64,000 nucleotides of DNA from Flavobacteriales bacterium (lineage in GTDB: Bacteria; Bacteroidota; Bacteroidia; Flavobacteriales_D; Sanyastnellaceae). The translations under genes were made by a program, and so were the position numbers. The notes beneath the pieces are model-generated. The model was not told the DNA's origin. It worked only from the letters and a program-made list of their open reading frames with translations, and did no database searches. Below, one piece after another: positions 24,438 to 33,038 of this stretch; the stretch's first letter is position 1; the number at the start of each line of letters is the position of its first letter. Where the stretch lies: NCBI GenBank assembly GCA_027491075.1, contig JAIXWX010000034.1:310001-374000 (forward strand). The letters run 5' to 3'.

Positions 24438-26571
24438 TGGAATACTGCACGCGAGTTTTCGTGCTATTCTTGTTGCCTTTTCTTTCATTCCATTCGTTTC
24501 TTTTTCTCAAGAAAACATATTTGAAGGTAAGAGTGCTTACTTACTCAATTTTTCGCATTACAAAGGAAATGATACGGATTTAGAGAAAATCATCCTTTCA
24601 GAGGAATACGAGCCAATGAACGGTAAGGTGCCAGCGTTCGGTATTCATGCAAATGCTATTTTTTTGAAGTTCGAGATTAAAAATCAAAGCTCGGATTTCT
24701 TCATCAGTGGATTTGTGGATAATGCTCTCTTAGATCAAGTGGATATTTATTCATTGGATGGGACGCCGAAATTGCTTGTTTCTAGCGGTGAACGATTGTC
24801 TTTTAGCGAGCGTAATTCAGAACATCCAGCGGTTAACTTTCAGTTTTTTATTCAACCTGGAAGCACTTCTAAATTTTTAATGCGAATACAAAGTGAAGAT
24901 CAGTTGCTTATTCCCATTCGCATAGGAACCGAAAAAATAGTTTCCGCGGAGCAATCTCGCAAAGAACTTCTCTATGGAATATACCTCGGCATTATGGTGG
25001 TCATGCTGGTATATAATCTATTCGTTTATTTCACGGTTAAGGATAGAGTATATCTTTATTATACAGCATATATTCTGACGGTTGGCCTTACACAACTTGT
25101 TGTAAATGGATACGCGGCAAAGTATTTCTGGCCATTTTTGGGGTATCAAGGAATGGCTCTCAGTGGCGTTATTCCTGCCTTAAGTGGAGTGGCTACGGTC
25201 ATTTTCTCTAGAGAGTTTTTACAGACCTCCAAGTTCACTCCTAAGATCGACAAACTATTGCTGTTCTACATGTTGCTCTATATACTCGCAGTGGTTTTCG
25301 CATTTACAGGGCAATTGATGTATTGCTTTACTATTATGGATATTGGCGGTGCGTCGGCTCTCTTGCTGGTGTATTGTGCAGTAGTAGGTTTGAAAAACAA
25401 ATACAGGCCTGCGGGATTCTTTCTTGTTGCGTTCAGCATTTTCCTAGCGGGTGTGACATTATTTGCTTTGAGAAATTTTGGTGTCATTCCTTTTAATGAT
25501 ATTTCCAATTATGGCTTGCCCGCAGGAAGTGCACTGGAAGCGGTGCTTCTCAGTTTTGCATTGGCCGATCGAATAAATCAATTCAAGAAGGAAAAGGACG
25601 ACTCTCAACAGAAAATGATTCAAGTGATGTCGGAGAATCAGCTATTGATCGAAGAGCAAAATGTCAAACTTGAAAGGATGGTGCATGAAAGAACACTTGA
25701 TTTAGAAAGTACTAATTTGGAGTTAAGCACTACTTTACAAAATCTGAAACTAACACAGAACCAACTTGTCGAAGCAGAAAAATTAGCCTCATTGGGTCAA
25801 ATGACCGCTGGTATCGCTCATGAAATCAATAACCCTATCAATTTTGTGAGTAGCAATGTTATCCCATTGAAACGCGATGTAGAAGATGTGTTGACGATGT
25901 TAAACGAGTACACAAGTATTAAGGATGGGGAAGAATGGGAGCAGAAAAAGGATGCTATTCAAAGTCAATTGAAGAAGCTGGATATACCGTATGTGCGTTC
26001 CGAGATTAACCAATTGCTTCAAGGAATAGAAGAAGGGTCACGAAGGACGGCTGAAATTGTAAAGGGCTTGAGAATTTTCTCAAGAATGGATAGAGACACG
26101 CTTATTTCGGCAGATGTCAACGATTGTATACATAGTACGCTGGTAGTTATGAAGTCCCTTACAAAGGGCGAGGTGACCGTTGAGAAAGAACTTTATACAG
26201 GCACGAATGAAATCATGTGTTATCCAGGTAAGTTGAATCAAGTATTTATGAATTTGATATCAAATGCCGTCGCTGCAACGCGAATGGAAAACAGATCATC
26301 TTCCGAGAGAATAGTTAAAATTAGAAGTTCGTACTCTAAAGATCATGTAACCGTGGAGATATCTGACAATGGTGTGGGTATTCGGGAGGAGATCATCGAC
26401 AAGATATTTGATCCATTCTTCACTACAAAATCTGTAGGAGAAGGAACGGGTCTTGGATTGTCTATTGTTAAAGGAATTATTGAGGAACACCAAGGAAAGA
26501 TAGAAGTGAAGTCGGAAGTGGATAAAGGAACAAAGTTTATTATACATTTACCACGGTTCATCAGTAAGTAA
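24394..26571 (+). CDS. 7TMR-DISM sensor histidine kinase
   Basis: About 725 residues. After an N-terminal signal or anchor (about 20-39, ending FSFIPFVSFSQ), a periplasmic 7TMR-DISMED2-like domain, seven membrane helices (about 190-395), a coiled coil, and a HisKA/HATPase kinase with H476 (AGIAHEINNPINFV). N, G1 and G2 boxes are NLISNAVAA, DNGVGIREE and GTGLGLSIVKG. 7TMR-DISM domains bind carbohydrates or other small ligands. I chose ATG 24394; the 24331 start is GTG and the first 21 residues are not needed. It overlaps the acyltransferase gene by 44 bases. Confidence 0.85.
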   Translation: MSESLTLLRFTTIYSGILHASFRAILVAFSFIPFVSFSQENIFEGKSAYLLNFSHYKGNDTDLEKIILSEEYEPMNGKVPAFGIHANAIFLKFEIKNQSSDFFISGFVDNALLDQVDIYSLDGTPKLLVSSGERLSFSERNSEHPAVNFQFFIQPGSTSKFLMRIQSEDQLLIPIRIGTEKIVSAEQSRKELLYGIYLGIMVVMLVYNLFVYFTVKDRVYLYYTAYILTVGLTQLVVNGYAAKYFWPFLGYQGMALSGVIPALSGVATVIFSREFLQTSKFTPKIDKLLLFYMLLYILAVVFAFTGQLMYCFTIMDIGGASALLLVYCAVVGLKNKYRPAGFFLVAFSIFLAGVTLFALRNFGVIPFNDISNYGLPAGSALEAVLLSFALADRINQFKKEKDDSQQKMIQVMSENQLLIEEQNVKLERMVHERTLDLESTNLELSTTLQNLKLTQNQLVEAEKLASLGQMTAGIAHEINNPINFVSSNVIPLKRDVEDVLTMLNEYTSIKDGEEWEQKKDAIQSQLKKLDIPYVRSEINQLLQGIEEGSRRTAEIVKGLRIFSRMDRDTLISADVNDCIHSTLVVMKSLTKGEVTVEKELYTGTNEIMCYPGKLNQVFMNLISNAVAATRMENRSSSERIVKIRSSYSKDHVTVEISDNGVGIREEIIDKIFDPFFTTKSVGEGTGLGLSIVKGIIEEHQGKIEVKSEVDKGTKFIIHLPRFISK

Positions 26572-26586
26572 GGGAAGAAGTCAATA

Positions 26587-27672
26587 ATGAGTGAGATTAA
26601 AAGAATATTATACCTGGACGATGAGGAGAACAATCTTTTCGCGTTTAAAGCGCTGTTCAGACGTGATTATGAGATTTTTACAACAACGTCTCCGCAGGAG
26701 GCAGTTCGTTATTTGAATGAGAACGAGGTACAAGTGATCTTATCCGATCAAAAAATGCCAGAGATCAGTGGCGTTGAGTTTTTTGAGTTGACCATTACAG
26801 ACTATCCCGACGCGGTAAGAGTATTAGTGACAGGATATGCCGATATTGAAGCAGTTATTGATGCAATCAACAAAGGACAAGTCTATCGATATGTTACAAA
26901 GCCTTGGGACGAAAATGATCTGCGTATTTGTATAGAAAATTCTTTTGATCGTTATTTTTCTAAAATAGAAATTAAAAGAAAGAATGCAGAACTTCAAGAG
27001 TTAAATGACCAGCTTCAAAAGTTCATATACAGTGCTTCGCATGATATGAGAGCGCCCCTAGCCAGTATTAAGGGCGTTTTAAAGGTGGCTGTTAGTGAAG
27101 AGCTTTCGCAAAAGGCGCGGGAGTACTTTTCATTGATTGAGAAAAGTGCGAATAGACTGGATGATTATGTTCAGAATATCATTCATTACTATCAAAATGC
27201 ACAAACGGAAACATCCATTAAACCTGTAGACTTAAAGGCAATGGCGGAAAGTCTTGTTACACAGTATCAAGGTTTTGATGTATTAGAAAAATTCTCCATT
27301 GATTTGGAAGTTTTGTCGAGTACGCCGTTTTATACTGACGAATATCGCTGGAGAATTATTTTAGGAAATTTACTTTCTAATGCAATTCGTTATCGCGATC
27401 AAGCAAAGTCACAAGGGATTATCAAGATAAATATTATTCAAAATTCGGAGAAAGCAGTGATGAGATTTGAAGAGAATGGTGTGGGTATGACTGCAGATAC
27501 CTTGGCTCAGGTGAGAGATATGCTGCAAGGTTCTGAACGCAAAACATTGGGTTCTGGATTGGGTTTGTATCTTATCAGAGAAGCGGTGCGCAGATTATCG
27601 GGGTCAATTAAAATGGACTCAACACAAGGGGAGGGAGTAGCAGTTACGTTAGAAATTCCGAATTTACAATGA
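26587..27672 (+). CDS. Receiver-histidine kinase hybrid
   Basis: A 361-residue soluble protein with an N-terminal receiver (acceptor D54 in VILSDQKMP, K105 in YVTKPW) followed by a HisKA/HATPase kinase (H152 in YSASHDMRAPLAS, N box NLLSNAIRYRD, G2 GSGLGLYLI). The G1 box reads FEENGVGM, so the usual Asp that contacts the adenine is Glu (E296). It lacks membrane segments. Placed 15 bases after the 7TMR kinase, it is a likely intermediate in a phosphorelay. Confidence 0.85.
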   Translation: MSEIKRILYLDDEENNLFAFKALFRRDYEIFTTTSPQEAVRYLNENEVQVILSDQKMPEISGVEFFELTITDYPDAVRVLVTGYADIEAVIDAINKGQVYRYVTKPWDENDLRICIENSFDRYFSKIEIKRKNAELQELNDQLQKFIYSASHDMRAPLASIKGVLKVAVSEELSQKAREYFSLIEKSANRLDDYVQNIIHYYQNAQTETSIKPVDLKAMAESLVTQYQGFDVLEKFSIDLEVLSSTPFYTDEYRWRIILGNLLSNAIRYRDQAKSQGIIKINIIQNSEKAVMRFEENGVGMTADTLAQVRDMLQGSERKTLGSGLGLYLIREAVRRLSGSIKMDSTQGEGVAVTLEIPNLQ

Positions 27673-28070
27673 GCAAAGTGATTATACACTTGGTAGATGA
27701 TAATGACATCGACATTGCTGTGAATTCGAAGTTGATGAAGTTGGCCCAGATTGGTGATGAAACGAGGGTCTACGGGAATGGCCGAAAATTCATAGATGCC
27801 ATAGGTGAGCACCGACAAGAGTTGTCTGCTGTCTCAAATATAGTTTTATTGGATATTATGATGCCAGGAATGACTGGCTTTGAGACCATGGAGGAGTTCA
27901 ATAAAATGGACACATCCTTTATTGATCATTTCGATGTATTCTTGATTTCAAGCACGATAGATCGCAACGATATAAAACGCGCGGAGGATACTCCGCGCGT
28001 TCATAAAATTCTAGAAAAGCCGCTCGATGTTTATTTCTTGAAAAAATTAATCGAAGGGCTGCAAGATTGA
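27669..28070 (+). CDS. Single-domain response regulator
   Basis: A 133-residue CheY-like receiver with acidic pocket DDND (residues 10-13), phosphoacceptor D62 in NIVLLDIMMPGM and K117 in ILEKPLD. There is no output domain, so it must act by protein contact or as a phosphate sink. It overlaps the hybrid kinase gene by four bases (ATGA). A perfect GC-rich inverted repeat lies inside its 3' half. Confidence 0.88.
   Translation: MSKVIIHLVDDNDIDIAVNSKLMKLAQIGDETRVYGNGRKFIDAIGEHRQELSAVSNIVLLDIMMPGMTGFETMEEFNKMDTSFIDHFDVFLISSTIDRNDIKRAEDTPRVHKILEKPLDVYFLKKLIEGLQD
27976..28001 (+). repeat. Perfect 11-base inverted repeat within the response regulator gene
   Basis: AACGCGCGGAG and CTCCGCGCGTT are separated by GATA. 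The stem is fully paired and much more GC-rich than its surroundings, yet it lies in the coding sequence and encodes part of the loop before the conserved Lys. There is no T run, so it is not an intrinsic terminator. It might stabilise or stop the operon mRNA near its end. Confidence 0.75.
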
Positions 28071-29198
28071 TTATTTGATATATCTCCAATCCTGATTGTT
28101 CTTGATGGCTTTTAAGCTGTGATAAATCAGAAGAATAACATTTTCTACGTCTTCTTTATGTACCATTTCCACCGTGGTGTGCATGTAACGCAGCGGTAGT
28201 GAAATCAAGGCACTTGCAACCCCCGCATTGCTATACGCAAATGCATCGGTGTCAGTTCCAGTACTGCGTGAAGCTGCTTGTCGCTGAATGCTAATTTTGT
28301 TCTTATCGGCAACCTCAATAATGTGCTTCAATAAATTGTTTTGAACTGCGGGTCCATAACTTAATACAGGGCCTTTTCCACAGGCAAGGTCTCCATTTAC
28401 CACTTTGCTCATCATTGGAGTTTGGGTGTCATGACATACGTCAGTTACGATAGCCACGTCGGGTTTAATGCGATGCGCAATCATTTCGGCACCGCGCAGA
28501 CCAATTTCTTCCTGTACGCTGTTGGTGAAATATACTCCAAAAGGAATTTTGTCTTTATTTTCTTTGATCAGCCTTGCTACTTCAGCAATCATAAAACCTC
28601 CGACACGGTTGTCTAGTGCACGTCCCATGTAATAGCGATCATTTAGGATCGCAAATTCATCGTCGAAGGTAACTACGCAACCAACGTGAATTCCCATCTT
28701 TTCAACTTCATCTTTAGAGGTAGCGCCCACTTCTAAGAAGATGTTTTTCATGCTCGGAGTTTCTTCCTTTTCAGCAGTTCTAGTGTGTATTGCAGGCCAA
28801 CCGAATACACCCTTGACGATTCCTTTGGGAGTATGAATATTTACTCGCTTGCTGGGAGCTATCATGTGATCACTTCCGCCGTTTCTTCGCAAATAAATAA
28901 AACCATCGCCAGTAATGTAGTGCACGAACCAAGCGATTTCGTCTGCGTGTGCCTCAACTACTACTTTGTAAGGTGCGTCTGGATTGATCACGCCTACCAC
29001 CGAACCGTAGGTATCTACCATATACGTATCTACATATGGTCGTATATAGTCCAGCCATAACTGTTGACCAGGAGTTTCAAAGCCCGTAGGCGCAGCATTA
29101 TTGATGTAGGTTTCTAAAAATTGAAGTGATTGAGTATTGAGTATTCCAGCTCGTTTGCTGTCTTTACTGCCTTTACCTTTTTCTTTCTTTTTGGCCAT
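28071..29198 (-). CDS. M42 family metallopeptidase
   Basis: A 375-residue dinuclear-metal aminopeptidase. Family marks include AHADEIAWFVHYI (first metal His/Asp), GRALDNRVGGFMIAE, the catalytic Glu pair in NSVQEEIGLRGAEM, and the final metal His in SLPLRYMHTTVEMVHKED. Family members trim N-terminal residues from peptides in the cytosol, often as dodecamers, but some are annotated as endoglucanases by old error. The Lys-rich N terminus (MAKKKEKGKGSKDSKR) is an unusual extension. It abuts the response regulator gene tail to tail with no gap. Confidence 0.88.
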   Translation of the reverse strand: MAKKKEKGKGSKDSKRAGILNTQSLQFLETYINNAAPTGFETPGQQLWLDYIRPYVDTYMVDTYGSVVGVINPDAPYKVVVEAHADEIAWFVHYITGDGFIYLRRNGGSDHMIAPSKRVNIHTPKGIVKGVFGWPAIHTRTAEKEETPSMKNIFLEVGATSKDEVEKMGIHVGCVVTFDDEFAILNDRYYMGRALDNRVGGFMIAEVARLIKENKDKIPFGVYFTNSVQEEIGLRGAEMIAHRIKPDVAIVTDVCHDTQTPMMSKVVNGDLACGKGPVLSYGPAVQNNLLKHIIEVADKNKISIQRQAASRSTGTDTDAFAYSNAGVASALISLPLRYMHTTVEMVHKEDVENVILLIYHSLKAIKNNQDWRYIK

Positions 29199-29227
29199 AT
29201 ACTGAATATTTTTAAGACACGAAGTTA

Positions 29228-29235
29228 TACATTTG
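29228..29235 (+). promoter_or_regulatory. mnmD -7 promoter box (TACATTTG)
   Basis: A perfect TAnnTTTG box ends four bases before the mnmD ATG at 29240. Given the usual distance from this box to the start point, the mRNA would start at or very near the ATG (leaderless). Confidence 0.55.
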
Positions 29236-29239
29236 CTCC

Positions 29240-29920
29240 ATGTCGGAGAGCAATATACAACCGGAAATTATCATCACTGCCGACGGTTCACATTCTTTAT
29301 ATAATAAAGAACTAGATGAGACTTACCACTCTCGTCACGGTGCCTTACAAGAATCTAAATATGTTTTTATTGAGAACGGACTTAAGCAAGTTCAAACCTT
29401 TCCTTTGAACCTATTCGAGGTTGGTTTTGGAACGGGCTTGAATGCCTTGCTTTCTTCGATCTATGCGAGGGAGAGCAAGGTTCGTATAATTTATCATGCA
29501 TTGGAAACTCTTCCTCTGGAGCCAGCACTGATGGAGTCATTTGGAGTCCCTCAGACCATCGGGGAAAGTAATCTTGATTTGTTTTTGGCCATACATCGTG
29601 CTGATTGGAATAGAGAAGTTGAAATAAGTGATTTCTTTACTTTGAAGAAAATAAAATCAAGTCTTCAAAATTATGATCCAAAAGGGAGTAGTTATGATTT
29701 GATTTACTATGACGCATTCGGTCCCCGCGCCCAGCCTTCAATGTGGGAGGCACCGCTTTTTCATAAAATCGCCTCTATGACAAAAACCGATGGGCTTTTT
29801 GTGACCTATTGTGCAAAAGGACAAGTAAGACGCGACCTTATATCTGCAGGTTTCAATATGCAGCGAATGCCAGGTCCGCCTGGAAAGCGAGAAATGATGA
29901 CGGGAAGAAAACAATTCTGA
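29240..29920 (+). CDS. mnmD: tRNA 5-aminomethyl-2-thiouridine methyltransferase, MnmD (DUF752)
   Basis: A 226-residue SAM-dependent methyltransferase with motif I FEVGFGTGLNALLS, the DAFGPRAQPSMWE segment and the terminal RMPGPPGKREMMTGRK segment of the MnmC methyltransferase domain. It completes mnm5s2U at the tRNA wobble position. The FAD-dependent half found in fused MnmC is absent, as in MnmD of many Gram-positive and Bacteroidetes species. It abuts the next gene tail to tail. Confidence 0.9.
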   Translation: MSESNIQPEIIITADGSHSLYNKELDETYHSRHGALQESKYVFIENGLKQVQTFPLNLFEVGFGTGLNALLSSIYARESKVRIIYHALETLPLEPALMESFGVPQTIGESNLDLFLAIHRADWNREVEISDFFTLKKIKSSLQNYDPKGSSYDLIYYDAFGPRAQPSMWEAPLFHKIASMTKTDGLFVTYCAKGQVRRDLISAGFNMQRMPGPPGKREMMTGRKQF

Positions 29921-30493
29921 TTATCCTAGTCTCTTCTGGACATTGGTTTCCACTTGTTCATACAATTGGTCAGGAGAAAGTGTTCTCCAACGAAACTCGT
30001 TTAATCGACCACCAAGGACAAAGTACGAATCAATATTGGCTGACTCAAAATCCTCCAATACGTGATCTCTTGCGTTGAGCAGGGCAATCCATCCATCTTC
30101 TGAATTTACTTCTTCGAACCACTCCTCGTAATAGGAATCATCGCTGTTATGAAAATTCAGAACGTTTTCTGCTATGAGAATGAATTTGTATACACCATGG
30201 TGAATCAGATGCTCAGCAATTTCTCTTTTCAAAAACATAATGTCGTTGTACAAGAGATCATTCCATTCACCGATCAATTCGATGATAGCATATCCATCAT
30301 TGTAATCTGCGAAAATGATTTTCAAGAAGAGGGTTTGACTTCCAAAATTATCCCATTGTGGGTGGATATAGTGGTTGTAAATTTTATCAGAAAACTCAAA
30401 CTCACTGTATTCTCTTTCATAAAAAGGGGAGTAGGGATCCTCACTGGAAATATAGAGCCCTCGCCAGTTGTAATAGGGTTCTAGTTCATGCAT
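29921..30493 (-). CDS. Conserved hypothetical protein, acidic and aromatic-rich
   Basis: The 190-residue protein is rich in Tyr, Trp and acidic residues (MHELEPYYNWRGLYISSEDPYSPFYEREYSEFEF) and has no signal peptide or membrane helix. It reads as an alpha/beta protein with a conserved-looking core (LFLKIIFADYNDGYAIIEL, then LHDIMFLKREIAEHL approximated). I do not recognise a characterised family. Its start overlaps the murQ stop by eight bases, so it is co-transcribed with murQ. Confidence 0.7.
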   Translation of the reverse strand: MHELEPYYNWRGLYISSEDPYSPFYEREYSEFEFSDKIYNHYIHPQWDNFGSQTLFLKIIFADYNDGYAIIELIGEWNDLLYNDIMFLKREIAEHLIHHGVYKFILIAENVLNFHNSDDSYYEEWFEEVNSEDGWIALLNARDHVLEDFESANIDSYFVLGGRLNEFRWRTLSPDQLYEQVETNVQKRLG

Positions 30494-31304
30494 TTTTATT
30501 CTCCTGAAAATAGTCTATTGCCGCACGAACGCTTCCCGTCTGCAATAAAAGTTGATTGGCTTCTTGTTCTGACAGACCCGTCTGCTCCATCACCATGCGG
30601 GTGCCTCTATGCACCAACTTTTTATTGGTCAGTTGCATATCTACCATTTTATTTCCCTTTACTCTTCCCAGTGCAATCATGCATGCAGTTGAGATCATAT
30701 TGAGTACCAGTTTTTGTGCAGTGCCGCTCTTCATTCTCGTACTGCCTGTTACAAACTCAGGTCCTACAACTACTACAATTGGATGATCTACAGCTGCGGC
30801 AAGTGGGGCATTTTGGTTACAAGTAATGCAGCCAGTAAGCACTCCCATGGACTTCGCCTTTTCAACAGCACCAATCACATAAGGTGTAGATCCAGAGGCG
30901 GCAATGCCGATCAAACTGTCTTTTTCATTAATTTGATGTTCTTGAAGGTCTTTCCAACCTTGCTCTTTGTCGTCTTCCGCATTTTCGACAGGATAGCGGA
31001 TGGCCCGGTCTCCTCCCGCAATAAGTCCTACCACTAGGCCATGTTCTACGCCAAAGGTTGGCGGGCATTCACTGGCATCAAGAATTCCCAATCTTCCAGA
31101 AGTACCTGCTCCTATGTAGAACAACCGTCCGCCTGCTTTCATCTTTTCCGATACGGCGGATATAAGCGCTTCAATGGCAGGCAATGCAGTTTCCACTGCT
31201 AGGGGAACTAGTTTATCTTCTTGATTGATATTTTTGAGCAATTCCGGCAGTCCCATCTTTTCTAAATGGTCATATCGACTGCTGCTTTCCGTGGTCAAAT
31301 TCAT
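30486..31304 (-). CDS. murQ: N-acetylmuramic acid 6-phosphate etherase
   Basis: A 272-residue SIS-fold lyase that splits MurNAc-6-P to GlcNAc-6-P and D-lactate in cell-wall recycling. The phosphosugar motif GAGTSGRLGILDASECPP includes predicted catalytic E79, and the GGDRAIRYPVENAEDD segment with a second Glu follows. Length is slightly short of the E. coli enzyme. anmK and nagA are not in the window. A -7 box four bases upstream makes ATG 31304 the likely start. Confidence 0.93.
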   Translation of the reverse strand: MNLTTESSSRYDHLEKMGLPELLKNINQEDKLVPLAVETALPAIEALISAVSEKMKAGGRLFYIGAGTSGRLGILDASECPPTFGVEHGLVVGLIAGGDRAIRYPVENAEDDKEQGWKDLQEHQINEKDSLIGIAASGSTPYVIGAVEKAKSMGVLTGCITCNQNAPLAAAVDHPIVVVVGPEFVTGSTRMKSGTAQKLVLNMISTACMIALGRVKGNKMVDMQLTNKKLVHRGTRMVMEQTGLSEQEANQLLLQTGSVRAAIDYFQENKNA

Positions 31305-31308
31305 AGGG

Positions 31309-31316
31309 CAAAAGTA
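31309..31316 (-). promoter_or_regulatory. murQ -7 promoter box (TACTTTTG)
   Basis: A perfect TAnnTTTG box on the minus strand ends four bases before the murQ ATG, implying a leaderless mRNA. No -33 TTG is evident at the standard spacing. Confidence 0.5.
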
Positions 31317-31421
31317 CTATTCAAATGTGGCTTGTGGCCTTTTTACTTATGGAAATAATTGGCTCGATTCCTGTTTTGTGCAGGTCGTTCCTATTTCGTA
31401 ATTTGCACGGATTATTGTCCT

Positions 31422-33038
31422 ATGAGAAAAGCATTATTTTATTGTATTGTCATTCTTTTGACGTTGAATGATTCTTCTGTCTTGTCACAAGACAGCACAA
31501 GTACGGGTTTTGGCAGCACAGCTACTATTCCTTATAAAATGTTGAGCGCCAAAATGGAGTTTCAGCAAAACAATATGAGGGGAGCTTTAACACTTTACAG
31601 GGAGATATTGGAGGCAGATCCTTCTAATGCCACGGCAACCTTAGGCATTGCCCAGTGCCATTATAATTTGAAGAAATACAATTTAGCATTGGAATATCTT
31701 AACCGAGCGCTTGCTATCAATACCGAGGTCAATCCTCGAACATCTTTCTTTTTTGGACAAATTTATCATCGACTTGCTGACTTGGATAAGGCTATAAATT
31801 ATTATCAGCAATACATAGACGCTGAAAAAATGAGTACTTATGAAAAGGAATTGGCATTGAAGTACATCAAGGAATGTCAATTTGCAAAGTCTATGATGGC
31901 CAACCCAGCTCCAGTGGTTATTTCGAATATGGGTGAAGTAGTGAACTCTCGTTTTGAGGAATACGCACCGGGTATTACCTCCGATGGAAAAACGATTTAT
32001 TTTACTTCGAGAAGGAGCGACACAAAAGGTGGCAACATCGATCAAAAGGGCGATTATAAATTTTTTGAAGATATCTACTCTTCGACATATAACCCAGAAA
32101 CGGAGGCGTGGTCTGATAGCGAACCGATTCCTGGTGCAGTGAATACAGAGACCTATGATGGGATATTGAGTATTGCTCCAGATGGAATGAGCATGTTCGT
32201 ATACAAGAATACAACCAATAGCGCAGGTGATATTTTCTTCAGTAAAAAGAGTCAGTCAGACGGTGAATGGTACGCTGCTGAAAAACTATCTAGACCGATC
32301 AATACTACCTACTTTGAATCGTCGGTCAGTATTACGGCAGATGGAAGTACCCTTTATTTTATTTCTGAACGACCTGAAGGTATGGGACAGGGAGATATTT
32401 ATGTTGCCACGAAGAAGGGAGACTCTTGGAGCAACCCCAAGAATTTAGGAAAAGTGATAAATACAGAGGATGATGAAAAATTTGTATTCATTCATCCCAA
32501 CGGAAAGACGCTGTACTTTTCGAGTAATGGTCACGAGTGTCTTGGAAGCTATGATATTTTTAAGACAGAATTTGTAAATGGAGAGTGGAGCATCCCAGTG
32601 AATCTTGGCTACCCAATCAATACAGTAAATGAGGAATCAACTTTTTCTTTGACAGCAGATAACAAGAAATTATTTCTTGCAGCGGAATACAAAGAGAATT
32701 TTGGGGAGAGAGATATTTATATGGTCGATGTTTCTCAATATGATCTGATTTCGAAAGGCTATGAGAATGGTACATTTGGCCAGATCATTTGCATTGCGTT
32801 GGATGCAGGTGAACAGGAGATTAGAGGAGTGGAAGTGAAAGTTTTTGATGCAGTGAGTGGCAAGTTAATGGGAGAGGGCAAGACCGATAAAACAGGAAGA
32901 TGGAAGTTGAGCTTACAAGGAAATCGAAGTTATCGGGTGGAGTTCATTGACGGTGTGAAAAGGGATGAACGCATCGTAGACTTAACTTTGAAAGCACAAG
33001 GAGAAACTGTAGAAAAGGCTACGGGCGTGTTGCGATGA
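31422..33038 (+). CDS. TPR / PD40 propeller / regulatory-domain protein (PorE-like, no OmpA domain)
   Basis: About 538 residues. A signal peptide (1-22) is followed by TPR repeats (about 30-150), five PD40/WD40-like blades (for example ITSDGKTIYFTSRRSD, IHPNGKTLYFSSNGHE), then a carboxypeptidase-regulatory-like domain (GVEVKVFDAVSGKLMGEG). This order matches PorE of the T9SS, which ends in an OmpA-like peptidoglycan-binding domain; here the protein ends right after the regulatory domain. I start at ATG 31422 because the signal peptide begins there. It overlaps the convergent FkbM gene by 20 bases. Confidence 0.75.
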   Translation: MRKALFYCIVILLTLNDSSVLSQDSTSTGFGSTATIPYKMLSAKMEFQQNNMRGALTLYREILEADPSNATATLGIAQCHYNLKKYNLALEYLNRALAINTEVNPRTSFFFGQIYHRLADLDKAINYYQQYIDAEKMSTYEKELALKYIKECQFAKSMMANPAPVVISNMGEVVNSRFEEYAPGITSDGKTIYFTSRRSDTKGGNIDQKGDYKFFEDIYSSTYNPETEAWSDSEPIPGAVNTETYDGILSIAPDGMSMFVYKNTTNSAGDIFFSKKSQSDGEWYAAEKLSRPINTTYFESSVSITADGSTLYFISERPEGMGQGDIYVATKKGDSWSNPKNLGKVINTEDDEKFVFIHPNGKTLYFSSNGHECLGSYDIFKTEFVNGEWSIPVNLGYPINTVNEESTFSLTADNKKLFLAAEYKENFGERDIYMVDVSQYDLISKGYENGTFGQIICIALDAGEQEIRGVEVKVFDAVSGKLMGEGKTDKTGRWKLSLQGNRSYRVEFIDGVKRDERIVDLTLKAQGETVEKATGVLR

